The notes beneath the pieces are model-generated. The model worked only from the letters and a program-made list of their open reading frames with translations. It had not been told where the DNA came from and did not search any database. From Torreya grandis (taxonomy: Eukaryota; Streptophyta; Pinopsida; Cupressales; Taxaceae), in NCBI GenBank assembly GCA_037957365.1, contig JARHVA010003165.1:752501-816500 (forward strand): DNA of 64,000 nt, read 5' to 3'. This document shows, piece after piece, positions 11,441-22,437 of the stretch (position 1 is its first letter; the number at the start of each line of letters is the position of its first letter). The translations under genes and the position numbers were made by a program.

Positions 11441-12110
11441 CGAGGAGAAGGGCTCAAGTATCGGTTCTTAGAACACTACCAACACATACCAAACCCTCAC
11501 CCATGAGGGGATATTGGAGACGTGGAGGCTCTAGAGGCTCATGGATAATCACACATGGATCATTCCCCATAGTGATCAAGCAAACACTAGAGATGATTAA
11601 GTTCCAACCAAACTTTATCAATTTGAATTTGAATTTGGAGAATAACATTAGAAATGATAATAACTTTATTAGTAATAATAAAACTCTGATCCATTTTCTC
11701 ATGATTGAAACAAGTATAATTTTTAGTTTTCCAGATTTGAAAAAGAATGTCAACATGAAAAATCTACCAACATATATTGTATCTTATAGGAAGTAAGATA
11801 GAGTCCCCTAAAAGAGCCATCTTCCACATAAAAACCTCTAGTATAAAAGGCTAAAAAATGTATGAATCCAATGCCATACAGACTGGGCATGGGATCAAAA
11901 CTAGAAAACATGCTTAATTATCCTAGGTTGATGGAAAGCTAGGAAAACGGGATTTGAAACCCCCATGTCCTTAAGCTGATCACCAATAGTAGAACCTTGA
12001 TAAATAATACACCAAATGAAATGAGCCTTTTTGGGCTCAATGAGAGTAGCTAAATAGTAGTAAATCTTATGGACTAGATGACATGGTTGGATCGAAGGTT
12101 CCATCAGTTA
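11441..12110 (-). pseudogene. LINE C-terminal zf-RVT region, degraded
   Basis: On the minus strand, 12104 down to 11901 contains IEPKKAHFIWCIIYQGSTIG, followed by VSNPVFLAFHQPRIIKHVF. It matches the zf-RVT zone of the LINE at 29338-29485 (IEPKITHFNWCLIYQGLPIG and following). The cysteines of the zinc ribbon are gone in this copy. Continuing on the minus strand, the sequence runs into the LINE 3' untranslated region at 11.4-10.2 kb. The element is 5'-truncated at about 12110, as is common for LINEs. Confidence 0.75.
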
Positions 12111-12339
12111 TAAGTGGTAGAGTGGACTTTAGTCCATGATCCATTGAGATTCATATTTCTATTTCCCCAATTCATATAGCCCTAGTTGTTTGAAGAGTGG
12201 AGTTTTAAAGTGAAGCATATGTTGTTTTTACAAGTTTCACTATGATGATTTTTTCTAACAAAGTGTCTAAACATATGTTCTAAAATATAGAGTGGGATTT
12301 TTAAGTAAAATGGGTTTTTTTCCTATTTTCCATTTGAAG
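12111..12339. other. Unassigned sequence
   Basis: There is no gene or repeat that I recognise. It lies between the truncated LINE and the 585-bp tandem duplication. Confidence 0.35.
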
Positions 12340-13440
12340 ATATTTAAAATTTAAAGTGGATAACCAAGCTATGCAAGCCATATGGGGTTTCCAATCATGC
12401 GATGGGGTTTTCCTTTCCATGTAATTTCTTTTTCCAAGGGTAATAATTGGGGCATCCATTTGAATAACTCTGAAACTAACCTATAAGTTGCATGTTAACT
12501 TATTAATGTTGTATGAAAATGTAGGCATGGGGGATGACTAGTAACAAAATTATTAGCAAAGAATTAATATCATAGTAAAATTTTCATAAAGAATCATAAG
12601 TATTATTACAATTCAAAGTGATTGAAGATTTTAAAGAATTTTTTTGGTGCCATATTAGAAAACCATACTAGGTGGCCTGAGTTGGAAACCTGACCTAAGT
12701 TTTTGACCCTGGTCTTATGAAGAGTTGAGTCTTGGTGATTACATGAAGTTAGCTATAATTGGAACATGGAGGTTGTGAAGTAGGTTTGAAAACTTATTGT
12801 ATGAGAAGTAGGCAATAGGTTATTTTATTTTTCCAAGTTTCCATTTGATTTCCATTTGAATTTTTTTTAAATCTATAGTGGGGGTTTTAGGTAATCATGT
12901 GTTATGCTTCAAGTTTTCATTTGAAGTTTTTTTTAAAATTTAATGTGGATAGCCAAGCTAGGCAATCCATGTGGGGTTTTCCTTTCCCCTTAATTTCCTT
13001 TTCCAAGGGTAATAAGTGGGGCATCCCTTAGAAGACCTCTAAAATTGACCTAAAAGATACATATTACTGCTAATGTTACACAAAATGTAGGCATCAGGGA
13101 TGAAGAGTAACAAACCTATTTACAAAGAATTATTATCACATTAAATATTTCATAAATAATCATAAGTATTCTAATAACTCAAATTGATTTAAGACTTGAA
13201 TGAAATTTTAATGTTCTATATTGGAAAACCATCCTGGGTGATCTGAGTTGAAAACTTGACCCAACATGGAAACCTGACCTAACTGACCAGAGTTTTTGAC
13301 CCTATTTTTATGAAGAGTTGAGTCTTTGTGATTGCATGAACTTTGTTATAATCGGGACATGGAAATTTTGAATTAGTTTTGAAAATTTGTCTAAGAAATA
13401 GGAAATAGGTTTTTTTTGGACTCATTATCTCATAAGGATT
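12340..13440. repeat. Diverged tandem duplication (about 585 bp unit)
   Basis: 12341-12850 and 12925-13425 share ordered landmarks: 'taaccaagctatgcaa' versus 'tagccaagctaggcaa', 'ttttccaagggtaataa', 'ggggcatcc', and 'agttgagtctt' followed by 'tgattgcatgaa'-like text. Family unknown; there is no open frame. Copies are considerably diverged, so the duplication is old. Confidence 0.65.
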
Positions 13441-13524
13441 TAGTGGGTGTTATTGACTTCTCAAGGGACTTGTCAAATGAGAACTTTCAACTACGAGCTT
13501 AGTAGATTAAAAAACATTATCAAT

Positions 13525-13837
13525 GTCAGAAGAGTAAGTGGTATATCTCAAGGAGTGAAAGCTAGTGCTTTATGTTGTTTACATGGACAATGGACTAGAG
13601 ATTTGTTGGGTATGTGGGGAGGGTAATTGCTTTTTGCACCATGACCAGGAATTACCATGCAATTTTAAATAAGTGTACTAAGGTTTGTGTATCTTGGATT
13701 GTGGAATCACTTATAATATAAATACCTGAGTATATGTAATTTTGTAATAGAAGAATGCACATTCTCTCCATATCTTATGTCATTACAATCTTTATTGTGA
13801 ATGTTTATTATTTGCCATTTTATTTTATCTATATCAT

Positions 13838-13873
<36 letters not shown>

Positions 13874-14242
13874 TGTGCGCGCGCGCATGTGTGTATGAAT
13901 GTGTGTGTATGTGTGGATGGATGGATGGATAGAGTAAGTGGTATATCTCAAGGAGTGGAAGCTCATGCTTTATGTTGTTTACATGGACAATGGACTACAA
14001 ATTTATTGGGGATGTGGGGAGGGTGATTGTTCTTTGCACTATGAACAAGTATTACAATGAGATTTTAAATAAGTTCACTAAGGTTTGTGTATCTTAGTTT
14101 TTGAAATTATTTATAATATAACTACCTGAGTGTATGCAATTTTGTAATAGAAGAATGCACATTCTCTACATATCTTGTGTCATTACAATTTTGAATGTGA
14201 ATGTTTATTATTTTCCATTTGATTTGATTTGTATCATAACAA
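13525..14242. repeat. Two direct repeats (about 310 bp), each ending in a GT microsatellite
   Basis: 13530-13842 and 13933-14242 both begin 'agtaagtggtatatctcaag' and end 'atcataac' directly before (GT)n. A third, partial copy (14606-14682) contains only the last 75 bases and also runs into (GT)n. The inner part resembles the transcribed end of an LTR, but no TG...CA ends or primer site could be fixed, so I leave the class open. Confidence 0.75.
13842..13930. repeat. GT/GC microsatellite with GGAT tail
   Basis: A (GT)n tract passes into alternating GC/GT, then TGTATG text, and ends in four GGAT units (13916-13930). Alternating purine-pyrimidine runs such as this can adopt Z-DNA. Open frames across it are artefacts of the repeat. 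Confidence 0.9.
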
Positions 14243-14375
14243 GTGTGTGTGTGTGTGTACATATTTGTGTGTGTGTGTGTGTGTGTGTGTGTACATATGT
14301 ATACATACATATATATACATATGTACACACACACACACACACACACACACATATGTATATACATACATACATACA

Positions 14376-14411
<36 letters not shown>

Positions 14412-14452
14412 CATACATACATACATATATGTATATGTATGTATGTATGTAT

Positions 14453-14499
<47 letters not shown>

Positions 14500-14605
14500 A
14501 ACATACATACGTACGTACATACATACATACATGTGTGTGTGTGCGTGCGTGCGTGTGTGCATGCACGCGCGCGCGCGTGTGTGTGTGTGTGTTTGTGTGT
14601 GTGTA
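14243..14605. repeat. Compound microsatellite: GT, CATA, AC and GCGT tracts
   Basis: In order it holds (GT)n, (GT)n, a short palindromic TA-rich core, (CA)n, about ten CATA units (14363-14405), more TACA/GTAT units, a long (CA)n of about 40 bases (14455-14492), ACGT-containing CATA units, then (GT)n with GCGC. The repeat switches strand several times, giving inverted pairs such as (GT)n...(AC)n around 14276-14350. Six overlapping open frames run through it in both directions; all are Cys/Val, Thr/His or Tyr/Ile runs and not genes. Confidence 0.95.
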
Positions 14606-14680
14606 CATATCTTGTGTCATTACAATCTTGAATGTGAATGTTTATTATTTTCCATTTGATTTGATATGTATCATAACAAG

Positions 14681-14716
14681 TGTGTGTGTGTGTGAGTGTG
14701 TGTGTGTGTGTGTGTA
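14681..14716. repeat. GT microsatellite
   Basis: A near-pure (GT)n tract follows the third copy of the 'atcataac' repeat end, as in the two earlier units. Confidence 0.9.
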
Positions 14717-15959
14717 CATGATATTTTAATATAATGTATAAACATAACATCAGAATGTAAATGTATTTGAGCATAAGTAGGAAATGTAAGATGTATGTTG
14801 TAATCTAGCATTGCACAAGGGTGTCAAGATAGATGTAATAAATGTATATATTAGTAAATGTGAGTAACTACCTAGGGGATGGAGCATGATGTCCATCAAG
14901 ACTCTCAACTAAGAAGGGTAGATGCATGAGGTCCCTTATGGCATCAAAAATTGGTGTATGTGTGTGTGTGTGTAACAAATAAATACAAGTGTTATGTTGT
15001 AAAAGCATATAATAAAACAAACATACAAGCACATGAGACACAAAATATAGGCCAAGGGGCTAAAATACAAGGGACATAGGCACATGTCACTAAATCTGAG
15101 AATGAATACATACAAGAACATGTTCAAATGTCCACATACACAAATATTAAGCAAATTAGCATAGAGCCATAGAAAAGGACATGTTTAAATGTCTGCATAT
15201 AGAAGCATGAAAGAGCACACACAAGGGATAGGGACACATGTCCAAGGCATACAAACAAAGAGCTGGTATAGAATCTAAAGAATAATGGCATATCCAAATG
15301 CCCTTCAAGTGGAAGAAGAATAGGAAACACAATCAAGTCTAATCTAGGAATTAGAAATGAAAGCATGTATAACTATGTATTATAAATCTATGTAAATGTG
15401 ATGATGCATATATATTGAGGCTAACTATTGATAATCAGCAAAAAATTTGAGAAATGAGGGGAAATGATCAATATCGAGATAAATCAATACATAAACTAGA
15501 ATGTATAGTATGTAAAGATAAAACATGGTTATAGTAATTGTGTAGGAGATGACCCCAAGTGAGTAGATGTATCATAAACCTAGATTTGTATAAATACTCC
15601 TGATGGGTAGGTGATAGTTGGTTTGGATTAGTGTAATGGATATAAGTCCTATCTAGAATCTACAAGCACTCAACAAGAACAAGTGAAGCATGTGTGTATG
15701 ATGAAAATTGACTATACTAGGATAGCTACCAATATGTAATATCTGACAAGTAGTCTAAATGTAAATATAACAATGCATACAATCTGTAAAATTTTTGTTT
15801 TTGAAATATTTGAATGTTTTTATATTTTAACATGTTATATTGTTTTTGTGTTCTTTTTAGTATAATCTATGTACAAAAAAATGAAAATAAACTATGTACA
15901 AGGAGTGAGAGATAAAGAGAGAGGAAGTATGTACAAAGGTAGGAACCATACTAACCAAT
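14717..15959. other. Gene-free sequence with loose short repeats
   Basis: No gene is visible. Between 15060 and 15260 a motif with 'acatgt' and 'aaatgtcc/aaatgtct' recurs (15074, 15118, 15179, 15234), suggesting an old short tandem repeat. The remainder may be the tail of the minus-strand gypsy remnant to its right. Confidence 0.4.
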
Positions 15960-18140
15960 GAGACTCATGAGGGACTCCTCATCACTGTGACCTATGTTGA
16001 AGGATGGAATCAAGACCATATGTGTTGTGTGAAGGGAAATTATGAGCCCATGATTGAGTGTGTTGTATAATCTAAATCCAAAATTTCTTGAGTAGTGTTA
16101 TGATGATGCTATGACATTGACTAGGATACCCTATGAACTGTAGGGGTCTTAAGGACCCATCTGGGAGAAGTAGAAATTGTAGGTGATATAGGTTCCTTGT
16201 GTTGAGAACCCATAGACCCTAATTTAATTGATATCAATGTAAACTACGTATAATAAGGTCCTATAAAATATGTTACATATCTTTGATGCAATGGTCTCTC
16301 TAGCAATGGTCTTCAAGGGAGAGTATGTGTGCATGTAGACACTATAGAAGTAGACATGGCTTGCTTTGAGGAATCTACTAAATACTATTATGTATGCCTA
16401 TGAGTTGTACTCTCTATTGTAACTAATAAACATATAATATCTAGTAATGGAACTAGAATTTTAACTGGAGTTGGTACTAGAACTATAGCTAGAAACTATC
16501 CTAGATCTACTTGTGGGATGGGAAGAGGATACTCATATGGCACATCCTCAATATTAACCACCTAATTAGCATTTATATACTTGATGCATCGATGTAATAT
16601 ATATGGGATGGCTTAGATCTACTGTAACCATGGCCTACCCAATAATATGTTGAATACGTCAGCACTAGTATTATTAGAAACTGAGTGGTTATGTGTGCTG
16701 GTCCAACCTATAATGGAAGCAAAAAAATTATCTGATGGAGCTCTAAATGTGGCCACTAATATCACTAATTACTTTGTCTATAGGTAATATACCTTTATTT
16801 GTGTAGCCCAAGTGATGTAAGAGTTTCATGGTGCACATGCTTATGTTTGACCCATTGTCAACCATAACACCATTAATAGGATGGTGGTCTATATGTGTTC
16901 GTATGAAGAGTGTATGTAAATCTATGTGATCATCCACAATCTCCTACTCTAAAAATGTGATAAGTGGTCTAGGTGACACTATAGTGTGATTCATGCCAAT
17001 AATGTTATGGAAGGGATGTGTTTCCTCTATAACTATGTGATAAGAAGTTAGTGATGGATGAGCCTATTATGTATAGTGAACACTTGATGTGCCCCCTGCC
17101 TCATTAGTTGTATGCTTTGGGAAAAGATCTAAAAATATCTTAGGTGCCTTTTCCTATGTTTGTTGTTTTGATGCCTTTGTGGGTGTGCCCACATCAATAA
17201 TTTTTACCTCAATGAGATCTTGTATCTTGTGCTTTACGCTAATGCATTTGTTTATTGTGTGGCTTGGTGCCCTTTGATACTCATAGAATGAATTTGAATC
17301 ATAAATCTTTGGGAGATGGCATGTCATATCAACCCATTTAATGAGAGGAGAGATATGATATTACATTCTAATAGTTGGTGTATAACTCGTGCTGGTGACT
17401 CTAGTATCTATTAGTAAAGACTCTGTGCTGAGGAGTTGATAAAACCAATATGGGAGAAGGATCTAAAGCTACATTGACTATGGCCTTTTGATTTCTTTTG
17501 TTTTTTTTGGCCTTGAACTTATATGAAGGTTTATTTATACTCTTAATAGTTAAATTTGATCCATCTTTGTATTTGAGTTTGCCCATTGATATGAGCTTAA
17601 CCTCTCTTTCCTCAACTGTGTGGCATATATCAATAAATGTGGGAAACTTCTTGAATAATATAGATTCATGAAGTGTTGTTAATATACTCTATTTAAATAT
17701 ATATTGAAGTTCTATCGGCCATGGGGCTAGTCAATTTTAATAGTATTATCTTGTATTATAAGACATAATCGACTATGGGCTCATTTGAATTTTTCTTTAA
17801 CTGTGCCAATTTTGCATATGATACTTTATCACTGATGTTGATAGAGAAGAGTGTTAGGAACATATCTACTAAAGGATTGAATTGTGTGATAGATTGGTTA
17901 AGCAAATCATAAAACCACTATAAGGAATAATCCTTGAGATTGCGTGGAAATAGCTTGGTAAGAAGCCAATCATTGGAAATATAGTCCAAGTATGTTGCAT
18001 GAAATAATTTGAGGTGATGCTCTAGGTCACCCTTTCCATCCTATAATATGATCTTGGGTGTCATCAAATTGGATGGTAAAGAAGTTGTCATTATGTGATG
18101 TGTCAAAGGTGTATGCAAGAGAATGTTGGAATCTAAGGCA
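15960..18140 (-). pseudogene. Ty3/gypsy gag-protease remnant
   Basis: Read from high to low coordinates, 18000-17740 shows a Retrotrans_gag-like frame (PRNLKDYSL, then WFYDLLNQSI, then KLAQLKKNSNEPIVDY). 16937-16743 carries a retropepsin: VNGVMVDNGSNISM-like text with the active-site DTG altered to DNG, then LLHHLGY. Downstream about 16670-16600 reads NILLGRPWLQ, the conserved end of gypsy protease domains. Stops and frameshifts are frequent. No RT, RNase H or integrase could be read further left, so the element is truncated after the protease or decayed beyond recognition. The protease ending YNVLLGRPWL is typical of plant Athila/Tat-type gypsy elements. Confidence 0.7.
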
Positions 18141-20104
18141 TATGATGGCTTATATGCTCTTTGCTCAAGATGTAACACCTTAGATTATATAAAAGTAACA
18201 TGTTAGATAAAGGATTGTAGATTTGGTGGAGAAGAACTAGCCACAAGTGGTGTGGCTATCACTAATGGTCAAATAAAAAGCTTGGGTTATGCTACTTAGT
18301 TGGTTGAGTGAGGCCCATTAAAGGTGTAACAACATCATTAATTGGAGGGGTTAGATATTGACCGTTATTTTTATTATTCTTGATTTCTAATATGGGCTCA
18401 TGATCATGGGGTTGTTCCTGAATTTGATCTTTGAAACTTTGTAATATCTTATCCTTGTTCATAACTATATTTGAATCTTTGTAATACCTTATAATAGAGA
18501 CTTATCTAAAAATTGACTATCATAAATGATTTGGGCTCTAAAATTTGAGATCTAGGTAGTAGTTTATGTCATCAACAAGTTTTTGGTATATGTCTACTCA
18601 CTGGATAGTGGCACCTAGTATGGATAGTGAAGCCATCCATGTGTAGTGTCCTCATTGTGGTACTAATGTCCCCTTTGTAAGACTATTCCCATTTTTTTGG
18701 AGTACCTATGATTGTGTCTATATGTCTTATTCCTACATGATTGAAACCTATAGCTCTATGTTGTACTTGAAAACCCTGATTTTATGTGCAAACCTTAATC
18801 TCCTTATAAGTATGGCATAATTGAGTGTGTTAATAGGATGGACTAAATATACTCAACACCCCACTGAATAGAAAGTTGCCTACATTCCAATAATTTGAAA
18901 AGGGATCAAGATCGATGTAATTTTCTCACTTAGTGCTTGATGTATGTGCAAGTGAATGCTATAATGAGAGTGGCCTTAGATACCTTGAATGGGACTGAGC
19001 TTTGAAATGCTTGAAAACTGAGCTTAGAGTTGTTGTAGATGGTAGTATGCAAAAAGTAGGATAAAATGGGATCAAATACCTTAATTTTGCATAACTTTGT
19101 ATTTGGTTTGAATAACTTTTATATCTATTTTTCATCTAGTGAATAGAGGTGGATTAGACTTGTATTTATAGGGTTTTGTTACTTGTGTGGATAAGAAAAT
19201 GAGCTTATAATGACATTAGAAGGGGCACACATTTGAAAAATTATTCGTTGGGAAGAGTTAGGGCTAAGGATAGTAGCACCCAATTGGGGGCACTAGCGTC
19301 ATGTGGATATATGTCTCAAATGTGGTGCTAATGTCTTATTTATAGACTGTTAAGCAAGTTGGATTGGGGTTTAAGATGACAATTCTAAAACTACGTCATG
19401 ACTAGATGTAGGTAATTATGCTATATTAAATGACTGAAAATATAATTCTAATGTTCAAGGATAGTTCTATGGCTAATCTAGAATTACCACTCTTAACATC
19501 CAATTACCACTTTTAAATGATTACATATTATATGAGATACGAAAATTATAAAAATTACTCAAGTTTATTATAAAATTCATGTAGAGTACTTAAAATATGC
19601 CTCAAGTTATTACTAATCAACTCTAATTGTCATGGAATCAATACAATTTTTTAATGGCATACCATTGAAAAGTTAAGTTTGAAGGTTACAAAAATTGTTA
19701 GGGTTGAGACTTAAGTATTTTTTATATAAATTCTTATTTATTTAGAAATTGATCATTGCATTCTCTTAGTTGAATATGAGTGAAATGTATTTATCATGAG
19801 TGGTTAGAAAATAGCCACATTTAGAGAGGAACTAGGCATGATAGAATGAATTATTCTTTTAGTGTCAAATATATGGTTATATGTATCAAATACACCATCA
19901 TTAGTGGCATGCATTTTATTTGGTAAAATAAGCATTCCATGGCCATTTATTGAGGCTAATTTCAATTTTTATCATAAAATGGTCATGTTTTTTTGGTATT
20001 TGGAATAGGGTTTATTTTGCATGTTTAATTGAAATCTAGGTTAAAATGAATTTATAAATTGTTGAAGAGGATTTATTAACTTACATTATAATTTTATTAT
20101 GTGA
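18141..20104. other. Probable leader/LTR of the minus-strand gypsy remnant
   Basis: No coding frame. By position this is the 5' side of the gag remnant on the minus strand. A theme 'gtggcacctagtatgg' / 'gtagcacccaattggggg' with 'actaatgtcc' / 'gctaatgtct' occurs at 18609-18675 and 19268-19335, hinting at a repeated internal segment. I could not fix LTR ends. Confidence 0.35.
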
Positions 20105-20753
20105 TAATGATTTCCATTGTTTAATAATTATTGAAGTGATTTTGTAATAGTCGAGGAAAAAGTTTGTAATATTTAAGGGTAGTTTTTTAATTGTTGGGGG
20201 TGGTTTTGTGACCATAAGAGAAACTTTGCAACAACATGGGTAGTTTTTTTACTGTTAAGGTGGTTTTGCAATTATTGCTTTGCAAAATTATAGCTACAAC
20301 CCATACCAACTAATTTTATCATCTCGATCATTTAAGGACCCTTGAGATTTTGTGAGAACATCTCTAAGAATATTAGGAAGATTGTTTTGGATGGAGGAAT
20401 GGAGGTTTCAAAATGTAATCCTGTAAACAAACTCAATAATGAAAAATAGTATGTCCAAGAAAGTGGCTAGTAGTGTTCATCTCTTAAATAAATTAACTAT
20501 CAAATAAAATTAATTTATATATAATTTACATATTTAATATACACTATTTTTTTTAGTTTTATATTCTATATTGAATAGATTTTATGTATGGTTGGACTGA
20601 ACTTTCTAAATAAGATACTAGTTAAAGTAAGAGATAAAATTCAGAATTAATATGATTTCTTGTCTTATAATTTCAACTGTCATTCCAGTGTGTACAATTA
20701 TTTTGCTAGGTTATATTACCATATATGTATTTAATTATTATATTTTAGTCGGC

Positions 20754-20760
20754 TATATAA
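20754..20760 (+). promoter_or_regulatory. TATA box of the duplicated F-box copy
   Basis: It is the same 20-base context as at 5941-5960. The distance to the ATG is 177 bases instead of 120 because the leader has gained sequence (around 20775-20870). Confidence 0.55.
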
Positions 20761-20930
20761 GTAGTGGGTATTGTATTGTAGTTGTCAGGTAAAATAAGCA
20801 GACCCGAATAAGCAGGAAAGTGTAAAATTAAAAAATGTCCATTTATATATAAGCCATATGATTCATTTGAAAAGAATAAGGAAAGTGTAACATTGATTTT
20901 TTTTATAATTAGAACTTGATCGAGATTGAG

Positions 20931-22089
20931 ATGGAGATAGCTGCGCAGAGTAAACTGAAGGATGTGATTAAATCAGAGGTATGGGAGGAGCTTCCAGAGG
21001 AATTGCTGATTAAAATGATGACAATATTTCCAACCAAAGTTCAAGTCAGAATGAAGAGTGTCTAAGACAAATTGAATAGGTTGTCGTCTTCCCCCGACAC
21101 CTTTCAGAAAATCTGTCCTAATATACCACTCTATTCTAAATTTGCGTTTTTCATCAAGCTTGAGTGGGAAGTTGGGGTGACATTAGACCGAGCACCACAG
21201 ACCATGCAGTCATGGATTATTGAAGAAAATGGGAATTTTCACAAAGTTACATTACACTATTCAGGTACACGGAGAGATCCTTGCGATAAGCGATAGCATC
21301 TGTTGTTGCTCTCAGTGGGATTTCAACACAATGGGTGGTAATTACTTTCTGTACTTATATAATTCATGCACTAGGGCTTCAATACTCCTACCTAATCCTC
21401 CTCAAATAAATTATTGGCGCTGGCATTCGTATATTTTTGTTGCAATGTTCTTTCATCCTTCCACAAAGCGTTGCACTATTTTGGTCGGTGATAATCTTGG
21501 GCAGAATAATATCATTCTTGAACTTTATGATTCAGAGTCTAATCGATGGACTTCAATTAATATGACTGTTGATTCTTCCATTAAGCCTTGTAGGAGAGGT
21601 GCTTCCTCCATAGGGAAATTCTATTGGTTAAATGAAATCTTTGGTGAGGTTATTGAGTTTAATGTAGAGGGGAGGCACTGGAAAAAAATCCCTGCACCTA
21701 AGTTCGACCACTTGAAGAGAGACAATAAAAATGGATGGGAATTTAAATCCCAAACATGGCTTAATGCTTGGGAGATAATTGGAACTAATGGCTTGATTTT
21801 TCTGGTACGCAAATTATTGTGTAAAATGTGGAAGTTAAGAGACGGCCATGGCGGCAAAAAAGATTGGTTGCTATTGAAGCGGCTACCATGTCCATTTAAC
21901 CAAGTAGCAGTGAATAGAAGTGGAGGAACATTGGCAGTTAAGAATAAAATATTCTTATACAATGCAGAGAGAGAACTTGTAAGAATAATTGGGTTTAATG
22001 AACGTGATTCTCATTTGGTTGTTGATCCAAAGTACATCAGAAGATTTATATCAAGTTTTGAAAGCAACAATTTATGGTGGCCTTGGTGA
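20931..22089 (+). pseudogene. F-box/kelch-like gene copy, broken
   Basis: This duplicate of the gene at 6067 starts at the homologous ATG. The protein runs 44 codons, through most of the F-box, to a TAA at 21063-21065 where copy 1 has TAT (Tyr). A second lesion is a 2-bp deletion between 21270 and 21271, which puts the remaining 270 codons in another frame. That rest is fully open (frame from 21220 to TGA 22087-22089) and closely matches copy 1, with one in-frame 9-bp insertion near 21847-21855 (three residues HGG) and an extra Trp at the end. As the full frame would need two repairs, I call it a pseudogene. A shorter kelch-only product starting at ATG 21220 cannot be excluded. Confidence 0.9.
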
Positions 22090-22244
22090 TTTAAAAAATT
22101 GGAACAATGAATTGTTTTTGGATTTTGAGTTTGTGCCTATTTAGCGCTAAATCATTTGCAGCTGGAATTCAACTCAGCTCTAGGCTTCCCTTCGGATTTA
22201 GTTACATTTGTATGCATCAGGAATTAGGTTAGATAGGCAAAAGG

Positions 22245-22373
22245 TGTTGGTGTTAAGTCACACTCGGATCGAAGATGGACTGATCTAAGAGGGGCCAATA
22301 GCTTAGTGGTAGAGCATTCCAGCAACATATGGAAGGTCCTAGGTTTGAGTCCTAGCTAGTCCATGTCTCAACA
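22245..22373 (+). repeat. TRIM 5' LTR
   Basis: 129 bp, starts TGTTGGTGTTAAG and ends CTCAACA. It carries the tRNA-like unit at 22292-22363. Compared with the 3' LTR it has lost several CpG-like and G sites by transition. Confidence 0.9.
22292..22363 (+). ncRNA. tRNA-like cloverleaf in TRIM 5' LTR
   Basis: A 72-base unit. D arm GCTT/GAGC with loop AGTGGTA; anticodon arm TTCCA/TGGAA, fully paired around an 8-base loop; variable region GGTC; T arm CTAGG TTTGAGT CCTAG, fully paired; 3' acceptor strand CTAGTCC plus A. The 5' acceptor strand GGGCCAA pairs only partly in this copy. The 8-base anticodon loop and LTR context argue against a working tRNA gene. Confidence 0.75.
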
Positions 22374-22385
22374 TGGTATCAGAGC
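22374..22385 (+). promoter_or_regulatory. Primer-binding site (tRNA-iMet) of TRIM
   Basis: TGGTATCAGAGC directly follows the 5' LTR and is the exact complement of the 3' end of plant initiator tRNA-Met including CCA. The same 12 bases serve the copia element at 41105. Confidence 0.9.
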
Positions 22386-22428
22386 TAGGACCAGGCTAGG
22401 AGCCCCAAGCACACGAGAGGTGTGGCTT

Positions 22429-22437
22429 AAGGGGGGG
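22429..22437 (+). promoter_or_regulatory. Polypurine tract of TRIM
   Basis: AAGGGGGGG lies directly before the 3' LTR, the expected place for plus-strand priming. Confidence 0.85.

Noticed and set aside
11422..11796. 124-codon open frame on the plus strand
   Set aside because: Antisense to the LINE C-terminal region; no family resemblance.
14122..14774. Six overlapping open frames of 128-188 codons on both strands
   Set aside because: They are translations of GT/CA and CATA microsatellites, open in every frame because the repeats lack stop codons.
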